In this document: piece by piece, positions 49,412 through 59,200 of the stretch
How the letters are laid out: every line of letters starts with the position of its first letter
Position numbering within the stretch: position 1 is the stretch's first letter
Assembly (NCBI GenBank): GCA_000585055.1
Contig: JEMX01000061.1
Location: forward strand, 8,234 to 72,233
DNA length: 64,000 nt
Direction of reading: 5' to 3'
DNA from: Candidatus Accumulibacter appositus
GTDB taxonomy: Bacteria > Pseudomonadota > Gammaproteobacteria > Burkholderiales > Rhodocyclaceae
Made by a program: the position numbers and the translations under genes
The notes under the pieces: model-generated
Seen by the model: only the letters and a program-made list of their open reading frames with translations
What the model was told of the DNA's origin: nothing
Databases searched by the model: none

Positions 49412-50395
49412 CTAGCGACTGACGTCCACCACTACCCGTCCGCGCACCTTGCCGGCGAGCAATTCGCTGCCGACCGCTACCGCTTCTGAAAGCGGAATTT
49501 CACGGGTAATCGCATCCAGCTTGGCGATCTCGAGATCACGGCCAAGGCGTTCCCAGGCTTCCTGGCGCACGGCAAGTGGGGCCATGACGCTGTCGATGCC
49601 GTAGAGCACCACCCCGCGCAGGATGAAGGGCGCCACCGTCGCCGGGAAATCCATGCCGCCAGCCAGGCCGCAGGCGGCCACCGCGCCGCGGTATTTCGTC
49701 GTCGCGCAGGCGTTGGCCAGGGTGTGGCTACCGACGGTGTCGATCACTCCGGCCCAGCGTTCCTTGCCGATCGGCTTGCCCGGCGCCGACAGCTCGCTGC
49801 GGTCGATGATCGTGCTGGCGCCCAGGGATTTGAGGTGCTCGGCTTCGCCGGGGCGGCCGGTCGAGGCGGCCACCTGATAGCCAAGTTTGGCGAGCAGGGC
49901 AATGGCCACGCTGCCAACACCGCCGTTGGCGCCAGTGACGAGCACCTCGCCATCAGCCGGCTTGACGCCGTGCTTCTCGAGAGCAAGAACGCAGAGCATC
50001 GCCGTGTAGCCGGCCGTGCCGATGGCCATCGCCTGCCGCGCGGAGAAGCTTGCCGGCAATGGCACCAGCCACTCTCCCTTGACACGCGCTTTCTCGGCGA
50101 GACCGCCGCAGTGTGTTTCTCCGACACCCCAACCGTTGAGAACGACGCGGTCGCCGTTCTTCCAGGCCGGATTCGAGGTCTCGATCACGGTGCCGGCGAA
50201 GTCGATCCCTGGCACCATTGGAAAGCGGCGCACCACCGGCGACTTGCCGGTCAGTGCCAGGCCATCCTTGTAATTGAGCGTTGACCACTCGACCTGGACG
50301 GTGGTATCGGCTTCCGGCAGCACGGCATCGTCGATGTCCTGCAGCTGCGCTCGGTAAACGCCGTCGTCTTTGCTAATCAGGATTCCCTTGAACAT
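49412..50395 (-). CDS. acuI: Acryloyl-CoA reductase AcuI (YhdH-family, NADPH)
   Basis: 327-residue medium-chain reductase that turns acryloyl-CoA to propionyl-CoA. Features: [20 protein letters not shown] start, [55 protein letters not shown], the nucleotide loop [20 protein letters not shown], and [20 protein letters not shown], all YhdH/AcuI signatures. No zinc ligands, as expected. It follows a TetR gene on the same strand by 56 bases, reproducing the acuR-acuI order of acrylate-detoxifying bacteria. Confidence 0.92.
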   Translation of the reverse strand: MFKGILISKDDGVYRAQLQDIDDAVLPEADTTVQVEWSTLNYKDGLALTGKSPVVRRFPMVPGIDFAGTVIETSNPAWKNGDRVVLNGWGVGETHCGGLAEKARVKGEWLVPLPASFSARQAMAIGTAGYTAMLCVLALEKHGVKPADGEVLVTGANGGVGSVAIALLAKLGYQVAASTGRPGEAEHLKSLGASTIIDRSELSAPGKPIGKERWAGVIDTVGSHTLANACATTKYRGAVAACGLAGGMDFPATVAPFILRGVVLYGIDSVMAPLAVRQEAWERLGRDLEIAKLDAITREIPLSEAVAVGSELLAGKVRGRVVVDVSR

Positions 50396-50451
50396 GGTGA
50401 TTCTCCTTGGTAGTGAAAATTGGACCAGAAAACTACAAGTGCGCCAAAAGC

Positions 50452-51093
50452 TCAGCGGCGGGGTAATGCCGCCAGGAACAGCTTGAAAAACGCGCGCATC
50501 GGCGCCGTCGAGCGGGACAGCCTGGCGCGCAGAATGGCCCCCTCCCAGCCGACCCAGAAAGCGTGCGCCAGTGCCGGGCAGTCGGCGTCGCTCGCCAGTT
50601 CGCCGTTGCTGGCCGCGGCCGACAGGCAGCCCGCCAGGGCTTGTTCCCAGTCAGCGAGAACGGCTTCCAGGCGCAGGCGCACGCGCTCGTCGAGTGCGCT
50701 GACTTCCTGCCCCAGATTTCCCACCAGGCAGCCGCGCGTGAAGTCATGCCTTTCGACGCCGCAACAGGCGTCATCGACAAACGCGGCCAGTCGTCCCAGC
50801 GGTGCCAGCAGTGGGTTTTGGAAATGCTGCCTGAGCTTGCGCGCAAAGTACTCGGCATAGGCGTCGAGGGTTACCGCAACGAAAGCATCCTTGCTCTCGA
50901 AGTAGTGATAGAAGGAGCCCTTCGGGACATTGATCGATTTCAGGACATCATCAAGTGCCGTCGCACTGACGCCCTGGGTGGTCAACATCTCCAGGCCGCG
51001 ACGAATCAGCAGCGCCCGCGTGTCCGCGTAATCGAGGCCATTGCGCGCTGGGCGACCGCGTGGGCGGCGAGGGAGGGTGTGCGTCGTGGTCAT
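50452..51093 (-). CDS. TetR/AcrR-family regulator, AcuR-like
   Basis: 213 residues. Basic arm [23 protein letters not shown] domain [40 protein letters not shown] (recognition helix with the TetR SFYHYF motif) and a ligand-binding domain containing [28 protein letters not shown]. The last motif occurs in the AcuR/YhdI-type repressors that sense acrylate. Position before acuI supports autoregulation of a two-gene operon. Its promoter is a consensus sigma-70 site whose start point falls next to the ATG. Confidence 0.85.
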   Translation of the reverse strand: MTTTHTLPRRPRGRPARNGLDYADTRALLIRRGLEMLTTQGVSATALDDVLKSINVPKGSFYHYFESKDAFVAVTLDAYAEYFARKLRQHFQNPLLAPLGRLAAFVDDACCGVERHDFTRGCLVGNLGQEVSALDERVRLRLEAVLADWEQALAGCLSAAASNGELASDADCPALAHAFWVGWEGAILRARLSRSTAPMRAFFKLFLAALPRR

Positions 51094-51101
51094 TGTTCGC
51101 A

Positions 51102-51130
51102 ATATTAGACTGCCTGCCTATAAATGTCAA
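51102..51130 (-). promoter_or_regulatory. Consensus sigma-70 promoter of the tetR-acuI operon
   Basis: Minus strand: -35 TTGACA (51125-51130), 17-base spacer, -10 TAATAT (51102-51107). Expected transcription start is about 51095, two bases before the ATG at 51093, so the message would be almost leaderless. The spacer holds the direct repeat GGCAGGCA, a possible operator half-site. Confidence 0.8.
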
Positions 51131-51319
51131 AACACGTTTTACGAGGTGGCGCGGGGTGCTTCCAGCAGAGCGGGATCAGATCGGAGGCGTAATAGCTCAA
51201 CGTGCTAGAATCGCCGAGCGTTCGCAGTTGCATGCCTCTGGCTTACACGGGTCAGGCACGCACAATCTGCACAATGGGCAATCCGGACGACCGCAAGCGA
51301 TGCTGAGAAGGGGGTGACC

Positions 51320-52708
51320 GTGTTCAAGACTATCCTGCGTTGGCTGGGTCTGGTCCCGCCTGTGCCTGCAGCTGCGCCGGCAGCGGAAGATGCCTCCGAG
51401 CAGCTCGACGCGCTGGCCCCTCTGCAGGTGGCGCCAAGGGCGGGAGTCGCGGCCAACACGTCGCGCGCGGCGTCCTTTGTTTGCCGCGAGGAGCTTCTCG
51501 ACCGCAGCGAACAGATTGCCGGCTACGAGTTTGCCCTCGGACGCAAGCTACAATCGCCGATGCTGGAGAAGAGCGCGAAGCTGCGGCAAGTACATGACGA
51601 AGCCCTGTTGCGCAATCTTTCGCCGCTCGCTGTTTCATCGCTGCTGGGCGATCGTTTCGCCTTTATCCGCCTGTCTTCGGCGTCGCTGGGCAGCCTTCTT
51701 CTGCCCGCCTTCGCCAATCGCAATGTGATCATCATGATCACCCCGGCGACGGCAGTGGAGGGCGATCTTGCCGGTGTGCGCACGGCACTGCGGCGGCTGC
51801 AGGATCTCGGCGTCAAGCATGGCTGGTCGCTCGATCGGCCGCTTCCCGGGATGGGCGAGTTTCTCGAGCAGGCGGCTCTTGTCGAGATTGACACGACGGC
51901 CTTTGACGGCATCCAGCTGAAGAAAATGTGCGTCGATCTGCACGCCAGCAAGGGAAAACCCCGAGTCATAGCGGGCAGGATCCAGACTGCCGACGACTTT
52001 AGCCTCTGCTATCAGAGTGGTTTCGACTACTTCATGGGACCGTTCGTGTGCAGTCGGGAGAACTGGCACCCGCCGAAGAGCGAGGTCAACCGGCTGCTGG
52101 TTTTTGAAGTCCTGAACATGATTCGCTCGGGAGCCGATTTCGGGGTCATCGCCGATCGCTTGCGCAACGACCCGATCCTGACCTACAAGCTCTTGCGCTA
52201 CATCAATTCGCCCGGTATCGGCATGCTCAGGCGTATCGACAAGATTCCGCAAGCGCTGCTGATTCTGGGCCGCGACCAGTTTTCGCGATGGCTTTCCTTG
52301 CTGCTCTTCGATTTGAATCAGCCGGGTTATATCGGCCGCGTCCTGAACGAGAATGCGTTGACTCGGGCGCGCTTCATGGAAAGGCTGGCCGGACGGGGGC
52401 GCTTGCCGCAGGAGGCCGACAAACTGTTCATGATCGGGCTGTTTTCCTTGCTCGACGTGATGATGAAACAGCCGCTCACGGCGATTCTGCAGCAGATTTC
52501 CTTGCCCGACGACGTCGTCTCGGCGCTGCAGGGCGAGCCAGGCGCGATGCGCGATGCCCTCGCCCTGGCCATGGCCGTCGAGTCGAAAGCGCCCGAAGAG
52601 ATCGCCGCCGCGGCTCTCTTGTGTGCGCTTGATGCGCAGCAAGTCACGGCGGTGATGCTGGAAGCGCTGGATTGGGCGCAGACCGTGGTGGGTGCAGGCA
52701 AGAGCTGA
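51320..52708 (+). CDS. EAL-HDOD signalling protein (YuxH-like)
   Basis: About 462 residues. N-terminal linker, then a degenerate EAL-type domain: CREELLDRSEQIAGYEFALG replaces the usual ExLxR substrate site, and DLHASKGKPRVIAGRIQTAD and SGFDYFMGPFVC are its later strands; the metal ligands are not recognisable, so no cyclic-di-GMP hydrolysis is expected. The C-terminal HDOD domain reads VFEVLNMIRSGADFGVIADR, LRNDPILTYKLLRYINSPGI, and RRIDKIPQALLILGRDQFSR, and LFMIGLFSLLDVMMKQPLTA. GTG at 51320 is preferred over GTG at 51314 because GAAGGGG is then correctly spaced. Confidence 0.88.
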   Translation: MFKTILRWLGLVPPVPAAAPAAEDASEQLDALAPLQVAPRAGVAANTSRAASFVCREELLDRSEQIAGYEFALGRKLQSPMLEKSAKLRQVHDEALLRNLSPLAVSSLLGDRFAFIRLSSASLGSLLLPAFANRNVIIMITPATAVEGDLAGVRTALRRLQDLGVKHGWSLDRPLPGMGEFLEQAALVEIDTTAFDGIQLKKMCVDLHASKGKPRVIAGRIQTADDFSLCYQSGFDYFMGPFVCSRENWHPPKSEVNRLLVFEVLNMIRSGADFGVIADRLRNDPILTYKLLRYINSPGIGMLRRIDKIPQALLILGRDQFSRWLSLLLFDLNQPGYIGRVLNENALTRARFMERLAGRGRLPQEADKLFMIGLFSLLDVMMKQPLTAILQQISLPDDVVSALQGEPGAMRDALALAMAVESKAPEEIAAAALLCALDAQQVTAVMLEALDWAQTVVGAGKS

Positions 52709-52788
52709 TCGCCCACGGTGCTGCTTTGCCAGCGCCCTTGAGCTGCGCCTGCGCCTCGGCGGGCGCCGTTAATCACCGCCAGCTCGAT

Positions 52789-53154
52789 TCAGCCGCCGGC
52801 ACGCTTGGCGGTGACCCCTTCCTTCCTGAGGCACTCGAGCACGCGCTCGCAGTGATCTCCCTGCACTTCAATGACGCCGTCCTTGACCGTGCCGCCGGAC
52901 CCACAGGCGGTCTTCAGGCGTTTGGCCAGCGCGCTAAGTTCGCCGACGTCGAGCGGCAGCCCTCGCACCAGCGTCACCGTCTTGCCGCCCCGGCCCTTGC
53001 TTTCGCGGCTCACGCGCACGCTGCCCTCGGTCTGGCGGAGCGAGGTGGCACGATTGGCGGCGCAGCAGCACTGAGGTAGCGCTCTCCGGCAGCCTGGGCA
53101 CATGCGTCCGGCTTCGGTTGAATAGACAAGCCCGCCCGTGCTTGGCTTACGCAT
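52789..53154 (-). CDS. yciH: SUI1-family translation factor YciH
   Basis: 121 residues, eIF1-like. A Cys-rich head (RMCPGCRRALPQCCCA) resembling a zinc ribbon precedes the SUI1 domain: VRVSRESKGRGGKTVTLVRG, LPLDVGELSALAKRLKTACG, SGGTVKDGVIEVQGDHCERV. KGRGGKTVT and the CGSGGT-KDG motif are diagnostic. The ATG begins MRKPSTGGLVYSTEAGRMCP, as in known YciH. Overlaps nothing; glnE ends downstream of it on the same strand. Confidence 0.93.
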   Translation of the reverse strand: MRKPSTGGLVYSTEAGRMCPGCRRALPQCCCAANRATSLRQTEGSVRVSRESKGRGGKTVTLVRGLPLDVGELSALAKRLKTACGSGGTVKDGVIEVQGDHCERVLECLRKEGVTAKRAGG

Positions 53155-53180
53155 GGCCAGGCCCGCCTTGCCGTTCCTGC

Positions 53181-55952
53181 TCAGGGTGCATCGAACACTC
53201 CCTCCCATAGCGCACGGACCGCCGCGATCTGGCGACTGAGCGAAGCGCGTTCGACGCGCGCCCGGCGATTGGCATTCAGCCGCAAGACGTGCTGCAAGCG
53301 GCGAAATTCACGATAGGCGTCGCGCGCCGGGTCAGCCAGCTCGGCCGGGATCAGGCCGAGTTCGGCGGCGATTCCGAGCAGGGCGATATTGCCCAGATTA
53401 CCGCACAGTTCGGCGTGCGCATGCGCGTGGCCGAGGATCAGATACTGGACGATGAACTCGACATCGATCAGGCCACCACGGTCGTGCTTGATATCGAAAT
53501 CTTCTTCGCTGCGCGAGCCGTGCTCGTCGAGCATGCGCTGGCGCATCGACAGCACCTCTTCCCTGAGCTTGATCAGCTCTCGCGGTTGCCGCAGGATCTC
53601 GATGCGCAGCGCTTCAAACTGTTCGCCGACCGCCGGGTCGCCGGCGCAGAAGCGGGCCCGGGTCAGCGCCTGATGCTCCCAGGCCCAGGCCTTCTGTAAC
53701 TGATAATCGCGAAAAGCGCTGATGGTCGACACCAGCATCCCCGCATCGCCGTTCGGGCGCAGCCGCAGATCGACTTCGAAGAGCATGCCGGCCGAGGTAC
53801 GGCTCGACATCCAGGTGCTCATCCGCTGGCCCAGGCGCGCATAGACTTCTCCTGCCCCTTCGGCGGGGTCGTCGTGCAGATAGATGAGGTCCAGATCGGA
53901 GGCGAAGCCGAGTTCCTTGCCGCCGAGTTTGCCGTAGGCGACGACCGCAAAACGTGGTGCTTGCTCGGGATGAGGATGGCGATTGCGCAGCAGCCGCCAG
54001 CACAGATCCAGCGTCGTCTGGACCATGATGTCGGCAAGCTGGCTGAGGCGGTCGGCGAGGTGTTCGACGCTGTGCAGGCCGGCAATGTCCTGCGCCAGGA
54101 AGTGCAGCACCTGCGCGTGGTGAACTTCACGCAGGATGTCCATCTCGCGTTCGGTATCGTCGAGGTGTTGCGCCAGCCGCAATTGCAGTTCGTCGCGGAA
54201 CTCCTGCCAGTCGGTCTTGACGTCAAAGATCTTCGAGTCCAGCAGCTCGTCGAGCAGGATCGGGTGTCGGTTCAGATAGTCGGCCGCCCACGACGAGCTG
54301 CCGATCAGTTCGGCGAGGTGAGTCAGCGCCTGCGGGTACTGCTGCAGCAGCGCCAGATAGGCACCGCGTCGGCTGATGGTTTCCAGAAAGTCGAGGCCAC
54401 GTTGCCAGGTCGCGTCGGGGTGGTTGGTGGCCGCTGCGGCGTCGACCAGCCGCGGCCCGAGGGCGTCCAAGCGTTCGCGGTTGCTCGCCGCAAGTTGCAT
54501 GTAGCGACTGCTCTGCCGGAAGCTGTGCAGGCGCTCGAGCATCGCTTTCGGCTGGCGAAAGCCGAGGCTGGACAGACGTTCCAGCGCCTCATCCCCAGTG
54601 ATGGCTTCTTCCCAGACGCCGAGCAGCGGGTGCGTGCCTTCCTCCGGTTCGGAGAAGACCTCTTCGAAACAGCGCGAAACGATCGACCGGTGCGTTTCGA
54701 GAACCAGCAGGAACTCCTTCCAGTTGGCAAAAGCCATCGCTGTGGCGATCTTCTGGCGCTCCTCCTCAGTGTTCGGCAGACGGTGCGTCTGGGCGTCGTT
54801 CACGTATTGCAGGCGGTGTTCGAGGCGGCGCAGGAAGTCGTAGGCAGCGGCCAGTTCGTGTTCGTTGTCCGCCGGTAGCAGGCGGCGTTCGGCGAGCAGC
54901 GCCAGCACTTGCAGGGTCGGTCGCACCTGCAGAAGCGGGTCGCGGCCGCCGCGGATCAACTGGAACACCTGCGCAATGAACTCGATTTCGCGGATGCCTC
55001 CCGGGCCGAGTTTGATGTGCTCAGCCATATCCTTGCGTGCCACCTCGCGGCGAATCTGGGCGTGCAGATCGCGCATGGCATTGATCGCGCCAAAGTCGAG
55101 GTACTTGCGGAAAACGAACGGGCGACAGATGTTCTGCAGCGCGACGACCCACGCCGGCTGCAGATTCTCGCCCTGATTCAGGACCCTGGCCTTGATCCAG
55201 GCATAGCGTTCCCATTCACGACCTTGCGTGATCAGGTAGTGTTCGAGCGAATCCAGCGAGCAGACCAGCGGCCCGGAGTCGCCGTTGGGCCGCAAGCGCA
55301 TGTCCACCCGAAAAACCTGGCCATCCGCCGTGAGCTCGCCGAGGGTGCTGATCAGGCGTTTCCCGAGGCGCTGGAAAAAGTCGTAGTTGTCGATCCGGCG
55401 GCCATCGCCACCGGTCTGTCCATCCTCCGGGTAGATGAAGATGTAATCGACGTCGGAAGAGACGTTGAGTTCGCGACCGCCAAGCTTGCCCATGCCGATC
55501 ACCAGCAGTCGTTGCGGCTGTCCGTGGCTGTCGAGCGGCTCGCCGAACTGCTCGCGCAGTTGCCGATGATGGAAGTCCAGGGCGCGATTGGTACTCACTT
55601 CGGCGAGCAGGGTCATGCTCTCGACGACCTCGGCAAGGGTCGCCAGACCGCCAATGTCGCGCACCACCAGCGTCGCCATGACCCGCTGGCGCAGGCCGCG
55701 CAGGGCGCGTTTGAGATGGTCATCGTCGCCAGCGCCACTGGCAGAACTGGCACCGCTGGCAGTCTCGCCGTCGAGAAAGTCCTTCATCTGCTCGACGCCG
55801 AGCGCCCGCGCCGCATGTGCGTCCAGCCAGGGCGCGATTTCGGGGCGGCCGGCGAGCAGATTGCGCAGGTAGTGACTGTGTTGTTGCGCTGCCTGTAGCG
55901 CGCTTGCCAGTGACGTCGGCGGCGTATGCGAGCCTTTTACGGTGGGTTCCAT
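53181..55952 (-). CDS. glnE: Glutamine synthetase adenylyltransferase/deadenylylase
   Basis: 923 residues, bifunctional regulator of glutamine synthetase. Two nucleotidyltransferase domains: N-terminal deadenylylase (IGMGKLGGRELNVSSDVDYI, with the G-SD-D motif) and C-terminal adenylylase (AYGKLGGKELGFASDLDLIY). Each is followed by its helical bundle; RPNGDSGPLVCSLDS and RPNGDAGMLVSTISA are the paired downstream motifs, and GPGGIREIEFIAQVFQ and RGGLIDVEFIVQYL the other shared ones. Full length with no break. Starts 340 bases from yhdP on the other strand. Confidence 0.97.
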   Translation of the reverse strand: MEPTVKGSHTPPTSLASALQAAQQHSHYLRNLLAGRPEIAPWLDAHAARALGVEQMKDFLDGETASGASSASGAGDDDHLKRALRGLRQRVMATLVVRDIGGLATLAEVVESMTLLAEVSTNRALDFHHRQLREQFGEPLDSHGQPQRLLVIGMGKLGGRELNVSSDVDYIFIYPEDGQTGGDGRRIDNYDFFQRLGKRLISTLGELTADGQVFRVDMRLRPNGDSGPLVCSLDSLEHYLITQGREWERYAWIKARVLNQGENLQPAWVVALQNICRPFVFRKYLDFGAINAMRDLHAQIRREVARKDMAEHIKLGPGGIREIEFIAQVFQLIRGGRDPLLQVRPTLQVLALLAERRLLPADNEHELAAAYDFLRRLEHRLQYVNDAQTHRLPNTEEERQKIATAMAFANWKEFLLVLETHRSIVSRCFEEVFSEPEEGTHPLLGVWEEAITGDEALERLSSLGFRQPKAMLERLHSFRQSSRYMQLAASNRERLDALGPRLVDAAAATNHPDATWQRGLDFLETISRRGAYLALLQQYPQALTHLAELIGSSSWAADYLNRHPILLDELLDSKIFDVKTDWQEFRDELQLRLAQHLDDTEREMDILREVHHAQVLHFLAQDIAGLHSVEHLADRLSQLADIMVQTTLDLCWRLLRNRHPHPEQAPRFAVVAYGKLGGKELGFASDLDLIYLHDDPAEGAGEVYARLGQRMSTWMSSRTSAGMLFEVDLRLRPNGDAGMLVSTISAFRDYQLQKAWAWEHQALTRARFCAGDPAVGEQFEALRIEILRQPRELIKLREEVLSMRQRMLDEHGSRSEEDFDIKHDRGGLIDVEFIVQYLILGHAHAHAELCGNLGNIALLGIAAELGLIPAELADPARDAYREFRRLQHVLRLNANRRARVERASLSRQIAAVRALWEGVFDAP

Positions 55953-56294
55953 GATCTTCTCGGTAAAATGGGTGACCTACGGGTGCACCACCATGCCTGG
56001 CGCTGGCGGGCAAGGCCAAAGCCGTTACAATGCCCGCTTCAAGCTGAAAACAACAGTCATCGGTCGCGAACCTGACTGCCGATTTTCCCTCCTGGACATC
56101 GCAATCGCATGCTTCGCAGCGCTGTTGCCCCGCGCCTTGCCGGTCAAATGCCCGAGCACTCGTTGGCGTGCGCTGCCGCGACGCTTGTCTCGTGGCTTGC
56201 TTCGTGGTTTCCCCGTGCCTTTGCCTAGCTCTCCCGACATTCTAGTGACGCCCAGCCGCTATTGGCAAAACTCTCTACGCGACAATTGCCTCTG
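55953..56294. other. Intergenic stretch between divergent glnE and yhdP
   Basis: No gene supported. It must carry both promoters. The open plus-strand frame running into yhdP from 56262 has a TTG start but the conserved protein begins at the ATG at 56295. I see no strong consensus promoter or hairpin in it. Confidence 0.5.
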
Positions 56295-59200
56295 ATGCGC
56301 CAGGAGGAGTTGCGCCCGGCGCTCTACCATCGCTTCCATTTGCTCGTGCCGCTGCTCGCGCATCCGGCGCTGGGCCGCGTCTGGCGGCTTCTGGTCCGTG
56401 TCTTCTGGGTGCTCTATTTTGGCTTCGTGCTGCTGATTTTGGCCTTGCGCTACCTGGTATTGCCGAACATCGAGAGCTACCGGCCAGCTATCGAGCAGCA
56501 GCTCAGTCGAGCGATCGGCCTGTCGGTGAGCATCGGGCGGATCGATGCCGGCTGGGATGGCATTCATCCCGATCTGTTGCTCTCGGACCTGCGCATCGCC
56601 GGCAGCGATGGCCAAGCGGCCCTGGCCTTGCCGCGAGTACACAGTGTTCTTTCGTGGTCGTCGCTGCCGCACCTCGCACTACGCTTGCGGCTGCTCGAGA
56701 TGGACGAGCCGACCCTGCATTTGCGTCGTGATGGCGATGGCCGCTTCTACGTTGCCGGCATCGCGGTCAGCGCCGAAGGCGGCGACAACGCTGCCGGCAA
56801 CTGGATTCTGGCGCAGAAACGAATTCGCGTCCGTGGCGCGACCGTGGTCTGGGAGGATGCTAGCCGCGAGGCGCCGCCGCTGATTCTCGAAGCCGTCGAT
56901 TTCGCCCTCGACCACGACGGCCACCAGCACCGCTTCGGCTTAACGGCCTTGCCGCCGCCCGCCTTGGCAGCCAGGCTCGATCTGCGCGGCGACTTTCGCG
57001 GCAAGGACCTCGCCAAGCTGGAATCCTGGAACGGCCAGGCCTTTGTCCAGATCGACTACGCCGATCTCGCTGTCTGGCGTACCTGGATCGACTATCCGGT
57101 GGTGCTGCCGCACGGCCGCGGTGCGATGCGCGCCTGGCTAGGCATTGCCCAAGGCGAGTTACAAGAGCTGACGGCAGACTTATCGCTCAATGGAGTCAGT
57201 CTGCGTCTGGCGAAAAACCTGCCAGCACTTGATCTACAACACCTGTCAGGCCGTATCGGTGCCCGTTTCTCGGCGGCCGGGATAAGCGTCAATGGTCAGC
57301 ACGTCGAACTCCTCACCCGTGAGGGTCAGCGAAAGGGCGCTTCCTCTGCAGCTTCGATTCGCGTCGAACCGACCGATTTCCACCTCGACTGGCAGGACGC
57401 GGCAGACGGCAGGCCGCTGCGCGGGCGGGTGACGGCCAGCGCAGTCGAACTGGCCGCTCTCGCCAGCCTGGCTGCCTATCTGCCGCTGGACGCCGGATCG
57501 CGGCAGCTGCTCGTCGACTACGCACCCCGTGGCCGGATCAGCCAACTGCGCGCCGCGTGGGTGGGCGACGCCGAAGCGCTGCAAAGCTATTCGCTGAATG
57601 CTGTGTTCGACGAACTGGCGATGCAGACCAAGGATTCGTTTCCCGGGCTGTCGGGGCTGTCCGGGGTGGTCGATGTCAGCGAGCAAGGTGGCAGCGCGAC
57701 GCTGCGTGCGCAGAAAGCGGCGATCGATCTGCCCAGCATCTTTCCGGACTCGTCCATTCGGCTCGGCAAGCTGAACGCACAGGCACGCTGGAAGATTCAC
57801 CAGGGCGTGCTTGATGGCGAGTTGCTGAGTGCTGATTTCTCCGGGCCGGATGCGACCGGATCGGCGGTCGGTCGCTATCGCCACCGTGGCGAAGGAGCGG
57901 GCAACATTGACCTCAGCGCCACACTCACCCATGCCGACGCCCGCTCAGTCTGGCGCTATCTGCCGGTGGCGCTGAACAGCGACGCGCGGCACTGGGTTCG
58001 CGACGCACTGAAGGCGGGGACTGCCAGCGCGGCCAAGCTGGTCCTCAAGGGCGATCTGGCCAACTTCCCGTTCGTCGATCGCAAGCAAGGCCAGTTTCTG
58101 GTCACTGTCAAGGCACAGGACGTAAGGCTCGACTATGGCACCGCTTGGCCAGAGATCACCGATATCGACGCCGATTTACGCTTCGAGGGAAACGGCATGG
58201 TCATCGAACTGCAACGCGGCGCGATCCTCGGCGCAAGCTTGGCGCAGACGCGTGCCGAAATTCCCGATTTCGACGCGCCGGTGTCGACCTTGAAAGTGCA
58301 GGGGCGCGCCGAAGGCGATACGGCGCAGTTCCTCAAGTTCATCGTCGACAGCCCGGTCGCCGATCGCATCGACCATTTCACTGACGCCATGGCTGCCAGC
58401 GGCAAGGGGCGTCTCGATATCGGGCTGGTGATTCCTCTTGAGGAGGCGCGGCTCGGCGAGTCGAAGATCGACGGCGACTACGTCTTTCTGGCCAACGAAG
58501 TAAGCGTCGATGCGGCACTCCCGCCCTTGCGCGAGGTCAATGGTCGCCTGCAGTTCACAGCGGATACGCTGAGCCTTCCGGAGATCAAGGCGAAACTGGC
58601 GGGAGGCCCGGTGACGATCAAGGGCGGTGCGGAGAATGGCAAGGTTCTGCTCAAGGTCGACGGCAGCCTCGGCATCGATGGGCTGCGCGAGCTGGCCGAC
58701 TGGCCGCTGTTGACGCAGCTTTCCGGGAAGCTTGCCTACAGTGCCCAGATCGAGGTCAAGAAGCGCAATACTGAACTGGTGCTGGAGTCGAATCTTCTTG
58801 ACCTCGCGTCGACGCTGCCGGCTCCCTTCAGCAAGAAGCGCGGCGAGCCCTTGCGCTTGCATCTCGAAAGCCTCGCCCTGCCGGCGGCTCCGCGTGGCAA
58901 GGCGCAGCCGATCAAGCGCGAGCAGTTGCGTCTGGCGCTGGGCAGTGTGTTGAACATGCAGCTGATCAGCCGCCAACAGGATGGCAAACGTTCGCTCGAA
59001 CGCGCCGTGATCGCCGTCGGAAGGCCGATGAAGGCCCTGCCGGAACGCGGCATTCGCGTTGGCATCACCACCCCTTTGCTCGATATCGACACCTGGCGGA
59101 AGGTTTTCGCGGGTCCCGCCGAGGAGGCCGCTCCCGCTGACGTGCTGGCCGGCATCGACCAGGCGTCCGAGTCCGCGTCCGTAGGCAGCATGCCGGTCCG

